DNA of 64,000 bases from contig CM043963.1 in the NCBI GenBank assembly GCA_014529385.2, positions 103,272,912-103,336,911 on the forward strand. The letters are read 5' to 3'. Below, one piece after another: positions 10,646 to 20,734 of the stretch (position 1 is its first letter; every line of letters begins with the position of its first letter). The DNA is from Adiantum capillus-veneris (Eukaryota > Streptophyta > Polypodiopsida > Polypodiales > Pteridaceae). Made by a program: the position numbers and the translations under genes. The notes below the pieces were generated by a model. The model saw only the letters and a list, made by a program, of their open reading frames with translations, was not told the DNA's origin and searched no databases.

Positions 10646-11169
10646 TGTCGTGCCGCTTTGCTCCCATAATGAGAAAATAAGAAAAGGAATGCCGATTAGG
10701 TGTATTTGAATCTTGCATGATTGTTCAGCAGTTATAAGGGCTTGCTAACAAGCCAATTTTTAAGCTAAAAGTGTATCAGATGGGGCTCTAAGGTCCAAAA
10801 TATGCATTGGTAATGCTAAACAGTGAGTATGATTGAAGTGGTTATAATTGGGATTTTATTAATCAAAGTTGAAGTACTCGATGTGCTCTACCAGCCTGTC
10901 TTACAGCTCGTCAATCGGAGCTACGGATAAGAAGTTATGACAGTTTTAATTTGAGTCAGTAGTAGCAGATCTGTACCGGATTGAGCACCTTCTGATAAAA
11001 GGTCAAAGATGAAAGAAATGCATGAGTCCAAAGTGCTCCCTTTCAGGAGCATGTCGGTCTTTTCAGTTCGTCAATCGGGGTTTCAGTTGGCAAGATATGA
11101 CCAGTTTAAGTATCGCTAGGGGTCGGGTTCGAACCGCTCTAGTCGCCCTGATCAATCACATTCATCTGG

Positions 11170-11600
11170 CTTAATGCGGTGCGGTGCCTGATGTGTATGC
11201 CAAATGTGGGCCGATGCGGGAGCATTTTTTATAACATGCCTAGACTTGACAGAGAAACTCTCCAAAAGAAATCACTTACGCTTGCTTCTCGCAGGAAGAT
11301 TTTATTCATGACGATATTGCTAATCGATGGCAATTGGAGAAAGATGTTGTGTTTGACAATGCTTGCCTGGCATTTGTGACAAATGTTATGCCTTACATTA
11401 CTTATGTCCGTCAATGAAGGAAAAGCTTGGCATTGCGTTGGTTGGCATGTGTTCTGGACCTGAAGTCCCAAGCTTTGCCTTAGCAGACATGTGTACCAAC
11501 ATTACATGGCTGTTAAGTGTGCCCGGATGCCGCCATTGGGAAGCTTAGCAATGCACTGCCTGATATGTATGCCAAATGTGGTGCCCTTGCAAAGACAGGC
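11170..11600 (+). pseudogene. PPR-protein gene fragments captured in LTR L2
   Basis: At least four separate pieces resemble the PPR phrase NALVDMYAKCG: AVPDVYAKCGPMRE (from 11181), GIALVGMCSG (near 11430), FALADMCTN (near 11475) and SNALPDMYAKCGALAK (from 11546). They lie in different frames over about 430 bp. The last is nearly canonical, which argues against chance. The repetition suggests that one captured segment was amplified inside the LTR, or that several repeats of one PPR gene were captured together. Confidence 0.6.
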
Positions 11601-11893
11601 CGCCCAAAGGCCCAAGGGCCATAAACCTAAAGCCCACCCATGGTGGCCACCCATCTTCAAAATAAGGTTTTGGTATGTGAACAAAGGAGTGAAAAAAGAA
11701 GGGATGGCGGGCAACATAGGCCGCAGGCAGCGAGGGGAGAAGCAGAGCTCTCGCACTCGCCAGCACGAGCCACAGATGAGGTCGCCGTAGGGACGAGAAC
11801 GACTCATAAGATCATTGCGCTCATTTCCGGAGCTATTCCTGTCACAAATAGCGCTGCTCAAATCTGGCCCTGCCACGTCACCAAGGGGGAGGA

Positions 11894-11917
11894 CCCATTA
11901 GCGACGTCGCTAATGGG
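11894..11917. promoter_or_regulatory. Perfect 24-bp palindrome in LTR L2, centred on GACGTC
   Basis: CCCATTAGCGAC is followed without spacer by its exact reverse complement. The centre GACGTC is the C-box core bound by plant bZIP dimers (known). The TATA box lies 38 bases downstream, so an upstream activator site is plausible (inference). Counterpart in L1: 7548-7571. Confidence 0.75.
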
Positions 11918-11955
11918 TGACAAGCCTTTTTTAGCAAGTAGAAAGACATGCAAGA

Positions 11956-11962
11956 TATAAAA
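11956..11962 (+). promoter_or_regulatory. TATA box of LTR L2
   Basis: TATAAAA within CAAGATATAAAAGAGAGG, followed by a purine-rich stretch. Its position within the LTR and downstream of the palindrome fits a polymerase II promoter. Confidence 0.6.
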
Positions 11963-12790
11963 GAGAGGGGAGGGGAGGCAAAAGGAACGGATGTTCATTT
12001 TTTTGGAGGGCTCTTCTCCTTCATGATCTCTCCTCCTCATTTTCTTTGAGCTCTCTATCCGGGAGAGGAAGGATAAGCTCTTAAGCTCTCATAAGAAGCT
12101 CTTAAGCTTTCATTAAAAGCCCATCACCCATCCTTAACCTCTATTAACATTCATAGCGAAGATAAACCTACTCTAAGACAACATTTGATTCCGAAGCTCA
12201 TAAGCCAAAGCTCTCTTACTCAAGGAAGGCAATTAAGCCCGGACTACCAAATTTAAGTTTTTTTTAGCCATTCGAATCCTCATCTTAACCTCTTAAGACA
12301 AGCTTCATAGCCTAATCTCATCCTTAATCAAGCTAATCCTATTATCCCTAAACCAAGACTAATCTTATAAGCTTTCATTACCCGAGGCCTAATTTCTCTT
12401 AAACCATCTTAAACCTTCCCTAAGCCTCCTTATCCAAGCATCGGATTGATCTCTTGCTCTCCAGGGAAGAAGGTGAGAGGCAGTAGCCATCCTAAACCTG
12501 CTCGAAGCCCATTAGTCATTCAAATCGGGAAGAAGAAGGCAGTGTAAGGTATGATGTTATTACTTTTCTTGTTTAGCACCTGGATTAAGCCAGGTTTCAT
12601 CTTGTAAGGAGCACTAAGCCTCCATTAATGATTGATTAACCATGGATTCTGTTGTTTAACTGGAATTAGGCGGACTGCTTGTTTTAAACTCAGTTGTCGT
12701 TAATTGTGTCTGATATAACATTTTTCCCCGCACCTCTCACAGCCAAGGGCCCGGTGCCTTCCTGGCTCACCATTCGCACAATTATCTATA

Positions 12791-13827
12791 TTTTGAGAAA
12801 CCAGGCAAAGGTACATGATGAATTTACTGTTGAAACACAAATGTATGAATTTTTTTCAAAGATTGCTCGCATGGAAGTTACTTCGAATAATGGTTCTAGT
12901 GTACAACAAAATTTTTTCAAGCTACTAACCTTGGCATGGGATGCTCTCAACAAGTCTATCAAGTAGATGAGCCACTACAGGCTTCTAATGGTTCTATCGA
13001 CACTATAGCTGAGCAGGGTAGCAGATTTATTACAAATGGTTGCATAAACAAATCTATTATATATACAATAGCTGATGAAGTGGCCGAGGCTGTGAACCTA
13101 ACACAGGATGTACCTGATGATGACAATGAACCTATGGTTGCTTTTGGAAATATGTTTGCCGATTTTATTATCACAGAAGCAGATTCTATAATTGATGGGT
13201 TTTTGGCCCAATCTGAAGGAGAAGATTACAACAGTATAGTTGAAGAGCAACTTGCAAATTCAAAGATCTCATTTATTTTCCTGTAGCACGTTACCTACTA
13301 GTAGATTTGTTATTGGATGTATGCTAAGACATAAGTGTTTTTGGTTATATGATCAATAAGCTTACATGGCTAGCTTTCAGTTGACATCTTTGGACAATTG
13401 CTATAGTATCTTCACATCTTTTGAGATGGTTCTGCTACCAAAACTTGAAGTAAAGGACTTGACGACCATTCCGTGTGCAGACAGAGTAAGGCATACTTGA
13501 GATTGACAAGGTTCCCTAAAGAGATATGATGGTCAAGCCATGTGCATAAGTAACTGGAGCACTTGAGTTTGGTGGGGTTCACTAAACAGACTTTTTTATA
13601 ATTGAAAGCTTTGGAGATACGACTACTACGGTTCGAGGATTGTGATGGGACAGCTACCAGATAATTGAGCTAGACTATTGATGTTATGATTTACACCTTC
13701 TTTTTGTTTTACATACCTTTATCAACTACGTGAGCTTGATGACAAGTAGCTTAAGGCATTTATAGAAGATGCAGCTTGAAGACTGGTTGGCACAGACCGG
13801 AGGCTGTGTAGGTTCAAAGGGGGTGAA
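12791..13827 (+). pseudogene. Element B internal segment 2 (partial, rearranged)
   Basis: Positions 12810-13286 correspond to about 8938-9395: both encode MYEFF.KIA.MEVTSNN and, later, DEVAEAVNLTQ and EADSIIDGFLAQSEGE. The copy is frameshifted and then departs from segment 1 after about 13245. From 13290 to about 13790 I recognise no domain. It ends with the same CAGACCGGAGGCTGTG phrase and purine tract (13814-13827) that precede L2. The integrase tail of segment 1 is absent. Confidence 0.7.
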
Positions 13828-15302
13828 TATCATGCCGCTCCGCTCCCATGACAAGAAAATGAGCAAAGGAATGCCAATCAGGGGTATTTGAATCCTACAT
13901 GATCAATCAACAGTTATAAGGGCTTGCTAACAAGCCAAGTTTAAGCTAAAAGTTTGCCAGATGCGGCTCTAAGGGCCAAAAGATGTCTTGGTAATGCTAA
14001 ACAATGAGTATTCTTGAAGTGGTCATAGCTGGGATTTTATTAATAAAATTTAAAGTACTTGATGTGCTCTACCAGCCTGTCTTTAAGGCTCGTCAATTGG
14101 AGCTACGGTGAAGAAGTTATGGCAGCTTAAAATTCAAGTCGATTGCAGATCCGTACCGGATTGGGCAACTGCAGCTAAGGTGACAGAATTGAAATGAATG
14201 TACGGGCCTGAATTACTCACTCTCAGGAGCGCATCAGTCTTTTCAAATCGTTGATCGGATTTACGATTGCCAAGTTATTGGCCGTTAGAGATTTACCGGG
14301 GGCCGGTTCCGTACCAGTTTGGTCCGCTCGATCGGAGTGCTATCTGGGAATTTTTGAGCTTTATCTAGGATTTGGAATGCATGAGCAGAAACTTTTTTGA
14401 GGAGTCTCGTGTTCGGGATGTTGTCTTTTGGAATGCAATGATTGCAGGCGATGCCTTGGTTGGTATGTATACAAAAGTAATATGGGAATTAAAATTCTCA
14501 ATATATTATCGTGCTTGGCATTGCCTTGGCCGAAATGTATGCCCAAGTGTGGCTTCCCATTAAAACCCAATGACCACCCATGCTCAAGGGCCAACCCAAA
14601 GCAAGGCCGCCCACCAACTTCAACCGGTCACCCAAAGGCCAAGGGCCATAGCCTAAGGGCCATTACGCCCTTAAGCCATCATTAATCGACTCTTATATAA
14701 CCTCACATACCATCCAAACCCTATTCAAATCCTCAAGCTTAATCTCTTAAGCTCTCATAAGTGAGCTAATCCTATTCTCCTTAAGCCTAATCTCTCTCGA
14801 ATTCATAAGCCAAGCTTCATAGCCTAACCTTGTCCTTAATCAAGCTAATCCTATTATCCCTAAACCAAGCCTCAACTTTTAAGCTCTCATTACTCGAGCC
14901 TTAAATTCTCATAAGCCGAGTGAATCCTAATCCTTAAGCCAAGCCAAAGCTTTCAAGCTTGATTAGCCATTAAAATTTGTAACTTAACTTCCATTAGGCA
15001 TCCTAAGCCTGCTAAAAGCTCATTAACCATGAATCAGGAAGCAGAAGACAGAGTAAGCAGAACATCATCAGTTTCTTGTTTAGCACCTAGATTAAGCCAG
15101 GTTTCTTCTCGTAAGGAGCATTTAAACCTCCATTAGTGATTGAATTAACATGGATTCTGTCGATTGACTGGAATTAGGCGAACTGCTTGTTTTAAACTCT
15201 ATTGTCATTAATTGTGTCTGTTGCACCTTTTTTCCCCGCACCTCTCACAACCAGGGGCCCGGTTCCTTCCCGGCTCACCTTTCACACAATTATCCCTTGA
15301 CA
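13828..15302 (+). mobile_element. Element B, 3' LTR (L3)
   Basis: It starts TATCATGCCGCTCCGC (TG of the start mutated to TA) after the purine tract and ends CCCTTGACA at 15302, next to CCAG. It is close to L1, including the PPR pieces, but lacks the palindrome and TATA segment through a deletion of about 400 bp relative to L1 (junction near 14665). Confidence 0.8.
14400..14552 (+). pseudogene. PPR-protein gene fragment captured in LTR L3
   Basis: ESRVRDVVFWNAMIAGDALVG and then MYTK (14400-14478), followed in another frame by IALAEMYAQVW (from about 14519). This is the L3 copy of the L1 fragment. The WNAMIAG phrase here (RDVVFWNAMIAG) is closer to the canonical PPR wording than in L1. Confidence 0.6.
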
Positions 15303-16269
15303 CCAGCAATAGTAGTGGAGCCACCCTCTTTCTTCTTAGCCTCTTTGGCCTTCAACTTAGGACACTGCTTGATCAAGTGATCATTAGCTTTACAGTAATG
15401 GCAACGTATCTTGTTTTTCCCCTTATCAGCAAAATTTTGAGACGAATGACTGCCAGCAGAAGCATTAGGAAGAAGTGATTTTCCACTCGTAGAAGAACCA
15501 TGAGAAGTGGTTGCATTATTGTTACAAGCTTTTCTTTGAGCAACAATAAATGCTTGTTCAACTGCACGTTGTCTAGTCCTTTTTTTTTTTTGGAAAGAAA
15601 CTCTTGCAGCAACAATGTACATAATGCATCACTCTTGAAAACTTCAGGATTTCCTTGGGTCATAAGTTTGCAAGTACTTGCAAAAGTTTGGTAAGAATCT
15701 GGCAAGGCATCGAGGATAGTCTGCACAAGGGAGCTGTCTGAAATAACTTCACCTGCAAATATAAGTTGCTCATTGATATCCTTGACACCAACAAGGAAAT
15801 TTCCATATTATTTTCCTCATGCATAATCTTTGACTCCAACTCTTTACGCAACAATGCAATTCTAGCCTCATTGTTGTGACTTGCATAAAGACCAACGAGA
15901 ATATCCCAAGCCTATTTTGTAGATATTGTTGAATGAATGTGAGGAGTAATTGTGAGCTTCACAAACAATGCAATCAATGCATGAGCCCATGCATCTTTAA
16001 TATCCCAACGAGATTATTCGACTGTAGGAAACTGTAGGCAAAACAACTCTAACTGCAACAAGACCTGCAACATCCTCAACAGCACCTACATCCTCAGAAC
16101 CAGGACGTACATCAATGCCTTCCAAAATATTCCAGATACCCTTTGACATAAGAACGTGTTGCATCATGTAAGCCCACATAGGGTAATTGTCTCCAACCAA
16201 TGTGTCCTCAGCAACAACAAACATCTTGAACATATTTGTGTTGTTGTCGACAATGACTAATGCATGCAC
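15303..16269 (-). pseudogene. Copia C1 gag (UBN2-type) with CCHC zinc knuckle
   Basis: Reading leftward from 16269, LVGDNYPMWAYMMQHVLMSKG is the start of a plant copia gag domain (DUF4219/UBN2 type). RIALLRKELESKIM, then ILDALPDSYQTFASTCKLMT (15660-15854 and 15373-15726) follow the usual capsid pattern. The nucleocapsid knuckle is CHYCKANDHLIKQC (C-x2-C-x4-H-x4-C) near 15400. A lysine-rich linker follows, and then the frame is cut by element B. At least three frameshifts or stops are seen between 16269 and 15290. Upstream lie the primer-binding site and LTR, as expected for gag. Confidence 0.88.
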
Positions 16270-16601
16270 CTAATGTGAAAACTGCCCGAAAAGAGGAGAA
16301 ACAAAGCGAGAACAACACGTGATATATAGAACAAACCTTAGAAGAATGTAAGGGACATGTTATGCAAAAAACAATAATGACAAAAAAACTACACAGAAGG
16401 ACAAAATAACATGTGCAATATTACATGTAGTGGAAACGGAGACAAAAATGAGCCCAAATTAAAATTATAAGTAAACCAGATCTTTGAGCTCACTCAAAAT
16501 TTTTGTTGACCTACAGTTGCTCGCCAAAGCTCCCAGAAATCATAGAAAGTGAGCAGTATATGCTGGAGCTACTGGCGACTAAGCCCGAGAGGATGTAACT
16601 T

Positions 16602-16613
16602 GCTCTGATACCA
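16602..16613 (-). promoter_or_regulatory. Primer-binding site of copia C1 (initiator Met tRNA)
   Basis: On the minus strand TGGTATCAGAGC, the standard complement of the plant initiator methionine tRNA 3' end, starts five bases after the LTR end CCAATTCCA. Confidence 0.9.
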
Positions 16614-16618
16614 ATTAT

Positions 16619-16844
16619 TGGAATTGGGATTGCATGAAAGCACACAAAACTTGGAGAAGATGAAGCAAGATCAATTCACACAACAGAGAGTATATTACTT
16701 AATGTGCAATAGAAAGATAAATTAGTCCTATAGTAATGAGTGTATATACAATGCACGGGGGAAAAAACCTCCTATTGAGAGAAAAAATGCCCCAGCGGTC
16801 CTAAGTGTGTTCACACACATCACTACCACATGTATATGGTAAAA
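16619..16844 (-). mobile_element. 5' LTR of copia C1
   Basis: It is 226 bp. On the minus strand it should begin TGTTACCATATACATG; here the terminal CA of the plus strand is mutated to AA. It ends CCAATTCCA next to the primer-binding site. It matches the truncated copy at 4274-4443. Plus-strand flank is TCAAT; no partner duplication survives at the left. Confidence 0.8.
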
Positions 16845-17661
16845 TCAATGCTTGATTGTGTAAGCGTAGAACCATTCAATGAATGATAGTATAAAAGTAA
16901 AATGCAAAGTTCCTAAGAGTGGGTATGCTAGTGTAGTGAAAATGCTCATGAAATTGAGTATGAATGGTTAAAAAATCCTTCTTTGAGATGGGATTATGCA
17001 TACCTGTCTACCGTGGAGAGGACTAATTCCGTAGGTAGGAGGTGTTTAAGGATTTGGGGTTCTCCAATTGACATGAGGGGGAGGGAGGATAACCCTACTG
17101 GGAAGGAAGATCCTCTTTTAAAGAAAATTCCTTTAGCTATAAGAAAATTTCCCTTCAAAAACTCAACTTCCTCTCAAGAGAATTAGATATTAACAATTTC
17201 ATTACTTATCTACCTTTATTTTTGGAATTTACCTTTATAAGAGCAATTTAGCTAAGAGAATAAAAGTAACTTAAAAATCAATAAAAAGGTTCATGCGGGA
17301 GAATAAGGGATAATTAAGGATATTATTCACCATTCATCATGCATACTATCTACATAAATATGATCCCCAGTCACCTATGGTTAAAGAGTGCTTTATACTC
17401 TCTCTATGTCATATTAGTATGGTAATCTAAAGAACTTGAAATAGCATCGTGGTTAATTGTTAGCAACTTGGTTAGCTATGATAAGTAATGAACTATAGGT
17501 AGAAAGAAAAATAATAATTAGGAAGTTGTTCTTCTTTGCAAGAAAACTTGCAAGGGAAAGACTTTCTTGTAAGAGCTTAAGCACGAATTAAAGTAAGCAT
17601 GAAAGGCGAATCACTTTCAAGCAAGTGCAATAGCATAAGAAGAACAAGAAAACGTTACCTA
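16845..17661. other. Unassigned stretch
   Basis: No gene, LTR or RNA recognised. It is AT-rich with short frames only. Confidence 0.4.
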
Positions 17662-19198
17662 TGTAATGGAAATGGCATGTTAACTTGAGAGTAGCGGAAA
17701 TTACATAAAGTACTTTTGGGAAGTTACTTTGAGAGCATAGTATGTGAAATTCATTGATTGATAATATGACAACAGTTGAGGACCGGATTTATGTGGAGCC
17801 GGTCCCCCTCCAATAGGCATTGCCGCATTTGTATTAAATTTTCTCCCATCAAGAGAAACTTGTTACCATACAATCTTTGTGCTCCTTGTGACCTAGGTGA
17901 TGCAATGAAGATGGAAAGCTTTATGCATCACAAGCCTAAAATAAACTTCATGGAAAGCATTAACTATCCCAAGCCTCAGTCCCAAGACCTCAAACATCTT
18001 CGAAGGTGGAGAGAGCTAGCAAGGAATGAGGGTAGGGAAGAGGAAGAAGAAACATTTCATAGGAGAAAGAACTAGATCCTCACTTATAATCACTCTTCTT
18101 GCTAGCATATATACTAACATAGTAGTGGAGATGGAGAAGATGGAAAGTTTAAGCATTGAAGCATGGCTCTTGGTTGGATTTTCACTCCATAGCCAAGAGT
18201 GTTGGAGTAGGCTCTCAACCTCTGTACTTGCTTCAAGAAGAAGATGGAGCTCTTGCACTTTGCACAATGCATAGAGAGAGAGAGAGAGTACCCCTCAAGC
18301 ATTCCCCTTACTTTCTTTGGTCGACCCCTCCTTGTAGCTCATGATTGAAGCTCATTGGACCCCTCAGGCCTAGCCAATCACAAGCAAGAGTCATACCAAG
18401 CAGTCATACTAGTCTTGGGACAAGCATCCCCCTTTCCCCTTTGAGAGAGAGAACTTGATAAATGATAAAACAATTAATTTAATTAACTAATTTATCATTT
18501 GACCCCTTGGGAGGCCAACCGATAGGCTATAGGCACACCATGAGAGCAACATGAGGAGGAGCTTGACAAGTGTCCCTTTTGCTTTCTTTGTATTAAGCAT
18601 GCCTTGTGTGAGTGTGTGTGTTATCTCTCATCCCCTCTCTTGTAGGGATCACCCCCTCCTTGTAGGGATTGATGTTGACTTTTGTAACACCTCCTTACCC
18701 TCAAGCACCCTTGTCAGCAAGCATGCCAAAGCACCTCAAGCTTGGGTGGTGTTCCCACAAACACCTCAAGCACATTAGTCAGCAAGCACAACAAGCACCT
18801 CAAGCACCTTAGTCATCAAGCACGACAAGCACCTCAAGCACCTTAGTCATCAAGCATGACAAGCACCTCAAGTACCTTAAGCTTGGGCCGGGTTCCCACC
18901 TAAAGATAAGCCCTATCTTATCTAAGGTCAAGGTACTTTACACTAGCTAGGTATTTAATGAATCCAACCCTAAGGTCTTTCATGAATCTAACCCTAAGGT
19001 ATTCAAGCTCCATTAGTTAATTTTCTCTTTGACAAATCATCTCTCATTTGGGCTCCTTTTCTATTGGCCCCGTGTTGAGATAGACCTATAAGCACATGTC
19101 TATATCCTAACCCTTGTTCTTGTTTATTCTCCCATATTAAATAATCAATTTAGTATGCGAAAATCATTTGGGGTGGTTAGATATTAAATTTTATGACA
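17662..19198 (-). mobile_element. Diverged LTR of the chromovirus CV family
   Basis: It begins TGTAATGGAAATGGC and ends TTTTATGACA, matching the CV LTR ends TGTAATATTTAATGG and TTATGACA. Inside, phrases such as GAGTAGCGGAAA, GTCCCCCTCC, CCCAAGACCTCA and CCTCCTTGTAGGGAT line up with the CV LTRs in the same order. It is much more diverged from the two CV LTRs than they are from each other. No 5-bp duplication is visible (ACCTA before, CATAA after), so it may be an old solo LTR or one end of a deleted element. Confidence 0.7.
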
Positions 19199-19443
19199 CA
19201 TAAGTGTGTGTATGGTATAGTCTTCTCCCATCTTTGGATGTAGTCGGCTCTCTCCCTTTTCCCCTTCACTTGAAGATCAACACCAACTTCGCTACTTGAA
19301 TTGAAGGAAAAGAAAGAGATCAATGAGATTCAAGCTATGAAAATCTTGAGGGTTAGGGGAGAGGATAGAGATAGTGCAATATGAAGAAGAAGATCAAGTT
19401 TTGTTAAACTTGATTAGGGTTTTGGCCATGGCTTCTTTTGGAG

Positions 19444-19469
<26 letters not shown>
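19444..19469. repeat. (GT)n microsatellite
   Basis: About 13 GT units in a row after TTTTGGAG. Confidence 0.9.
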
Positions 19470-19474
<5 letters not shown>

Positions 19475-20249
19475 GCTTAGCTATCGATTTGAGTCAAGAT
19501 TACTTTCAAGTTTTCACCTTGAGAAATAAAGGGGAGAAGTGTAAAATGGGAAGAAAATCCCTCTTTTTTGCACATTGTAGATAAATTTGTTCACTTATCT
19601 TGATAGATTATCTTCTTTATTGATACGTTTTTCTACTTATCTTGATAAATTATCTTGCTTTTCAAAACTTCTTAAACAAGCTACTTACTCACTTCATCCC
19701 TATCCTTATCTTCTCTTTGTTTTCTTTTTACTTCCTCCCCCCCCCCCTCTCCCTTTTTCCTTCTCTTTTTCTTTATGCTAATTTTGTCAAAATGAAGAGC
19801 TAATTTCCCATGCATTGGTTATGCCCATGTTTCCATGGTGTAAACCTAAAGTGACTTGTGAATAATTGTGGAGCTTTGATTTAGCCCAAATTCACCCCGA
19901 ATATTTTTTTTCCTTAAGTCAATGGTTTAGACGCATTCATTAAGTGTAAGGGCCAGAAGGAGGCCCTTGCAATATTTCACAATTCTCTAGATAAAATTTG
20001 ATTGGGCATAAGTTACATTGCATGGATTTAACTATTTGGTAGAAAGGATTTGATTTGACACAAATTATGATGGATGGATTTGACCGTTGTGCACAAATAT
20101 TGAGGTGCATTATTGATAGACTATATATATGTTGCTTGGGAAGTACACATATGTGTTTTTCTCTTGCCTTTTTCTAAGTCAATTTGTTTAAAATGCATTT
20201 CTCTTCAAAGATGTTACCTCCCTACATGATTTCCTAAGGCTAGAACATA

Positions 20250-20640
20250 TGTGCCTTTGACAACAAAAAAAATTGCACGAGAAAGACACATGTTAAGAGT
20301 ATCAAATTTCTATCAATTTTTAGACATTTGTTGTTCTTATGAAAAGATATTGTTGTCGATCGGTTGTTTGGTCCCTCTAATATTGTGCAAGAATGACAGG
20401 AGTTAGAATATATAATTTTTTTTCCAATTTGTCATATTGTCGTCCTTGTGTGAACTCTTTGTGTTTGGACGCCCTTCTCGACCTTGTAAAATCGTGTAAG
20501 AACGGCACGTGGTGAAGTATAGGTATTTTATCAAGTGTTTTGATATGTGTCTCCCTAGCTCAAATTCTTTTTTTCTACATGCTTCTTCGGACCTTTTGAA
20601 ATCACGTAAGAAGGACACATGTTCCCTCCTTGTATACAAA
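20250..20640. repeat. Degenerate tandem repeat, about 105-120 bp unit, four copies
   Basis: Four variants of one phrase recur: CACGAGAAAGACACATGTT (near 20277), GTGCAAGAATGACAGGAGTT (near 20385), GTGTAAGAACGGCACGTGG (near 20494) and CACGTAAGAAGGACACATG (near 20603). The preceding GACCTT..AAATC words also repeat. The block lies 100-480 bases upstream of the H start codon. Copies are strongly diverged. Confidence 0.55.
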
Positions 20641-20734
20641 CATATTAATGTACAAATTCACATAGATTAATGGTTTATGGTTGAAATTTATTGTGATGTA
20701 TATGATTCACTGACTTCCTCTTATTGCAAAAAAG

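Larger units (their letters stand above)
10646..12790 (+). mobile_element. Element B, middle LTR (L2)
   Basis: It starts TGTCGTGCCGCTTTGC. Its right end is eroded: the CACAATTATC expected near the LTR end is present at about 12777-12787, but no clear GACA follows. It has more PPR-derived material than L1 or L3 and is more diverged from both, for example AATGAGAAAATAAG where the outer copies have GACAAGAAAATGAG. It carries the best-preserved promoter elements of the three copies (palindrome 11894-11917, TATA 11956-11962). Confidence 0.75.
6424..15302 (+). mobile_element. Composite gypsy-type element B: LTR-internal-LTR-internal-LTR
   Basis: Three related LTRs (6424-8307, 10646 to about 12790, 13828-15302) enclose two internal segments. 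The outer ends TGTCGTGCC and CTTGACA are bordered by CCAG on both sides (6420-6423 and 15303-15306; ACCAG if one shared base is counted), which I read as a target duplication made when the whole composite inserted into the copia gag-protease junction. Internal segment 1 has gag-like and integrase C-terminal coding. Internal segment 2 is a shorter piece related to part of segment 1. No protease, reverse transcriptase or RNase H was found, so B is non-autonomous in its present form. The outer LTRs resemble each other more than either resembles the middle one. Confidence 0.8.
4274..16844 (-). mobile_element. Ty1/copia retrotransposon C1, minus strand, broken and split by element B
   Basis: Reading right to left, the order is: LTR (16619-16844), initiator-Met tRNA primer-binding site (16602-16613), gag with a CCHC knuckle (16269 to 15303), [element B, 6424-15302], protease, GAG-pre-integrase domain and the start of integrase (6423 to about 5430), end of reverse transcriptase with RNase H (5440 to 4520), PPT, and a truncated LTR (4443 to 4274). 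The order protease-integrase-reverse transcriptase-RNase H is the copia order. Most of the reverse transcriptase and the end of integrase are deleted, and all frames carry stops. The element is dead. Confidence 0.88.
19199..20734. other. Probable leader or flank of element H, no gene
   Basis: AT-rich sequence with a GT run (19444-19469), a C run (19738-19748) and a degenerate tandem repeat (20250-20640). No LTR or primer-binding site for element H could be identified, so where H begins is unknown. Confidence 0.4.
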
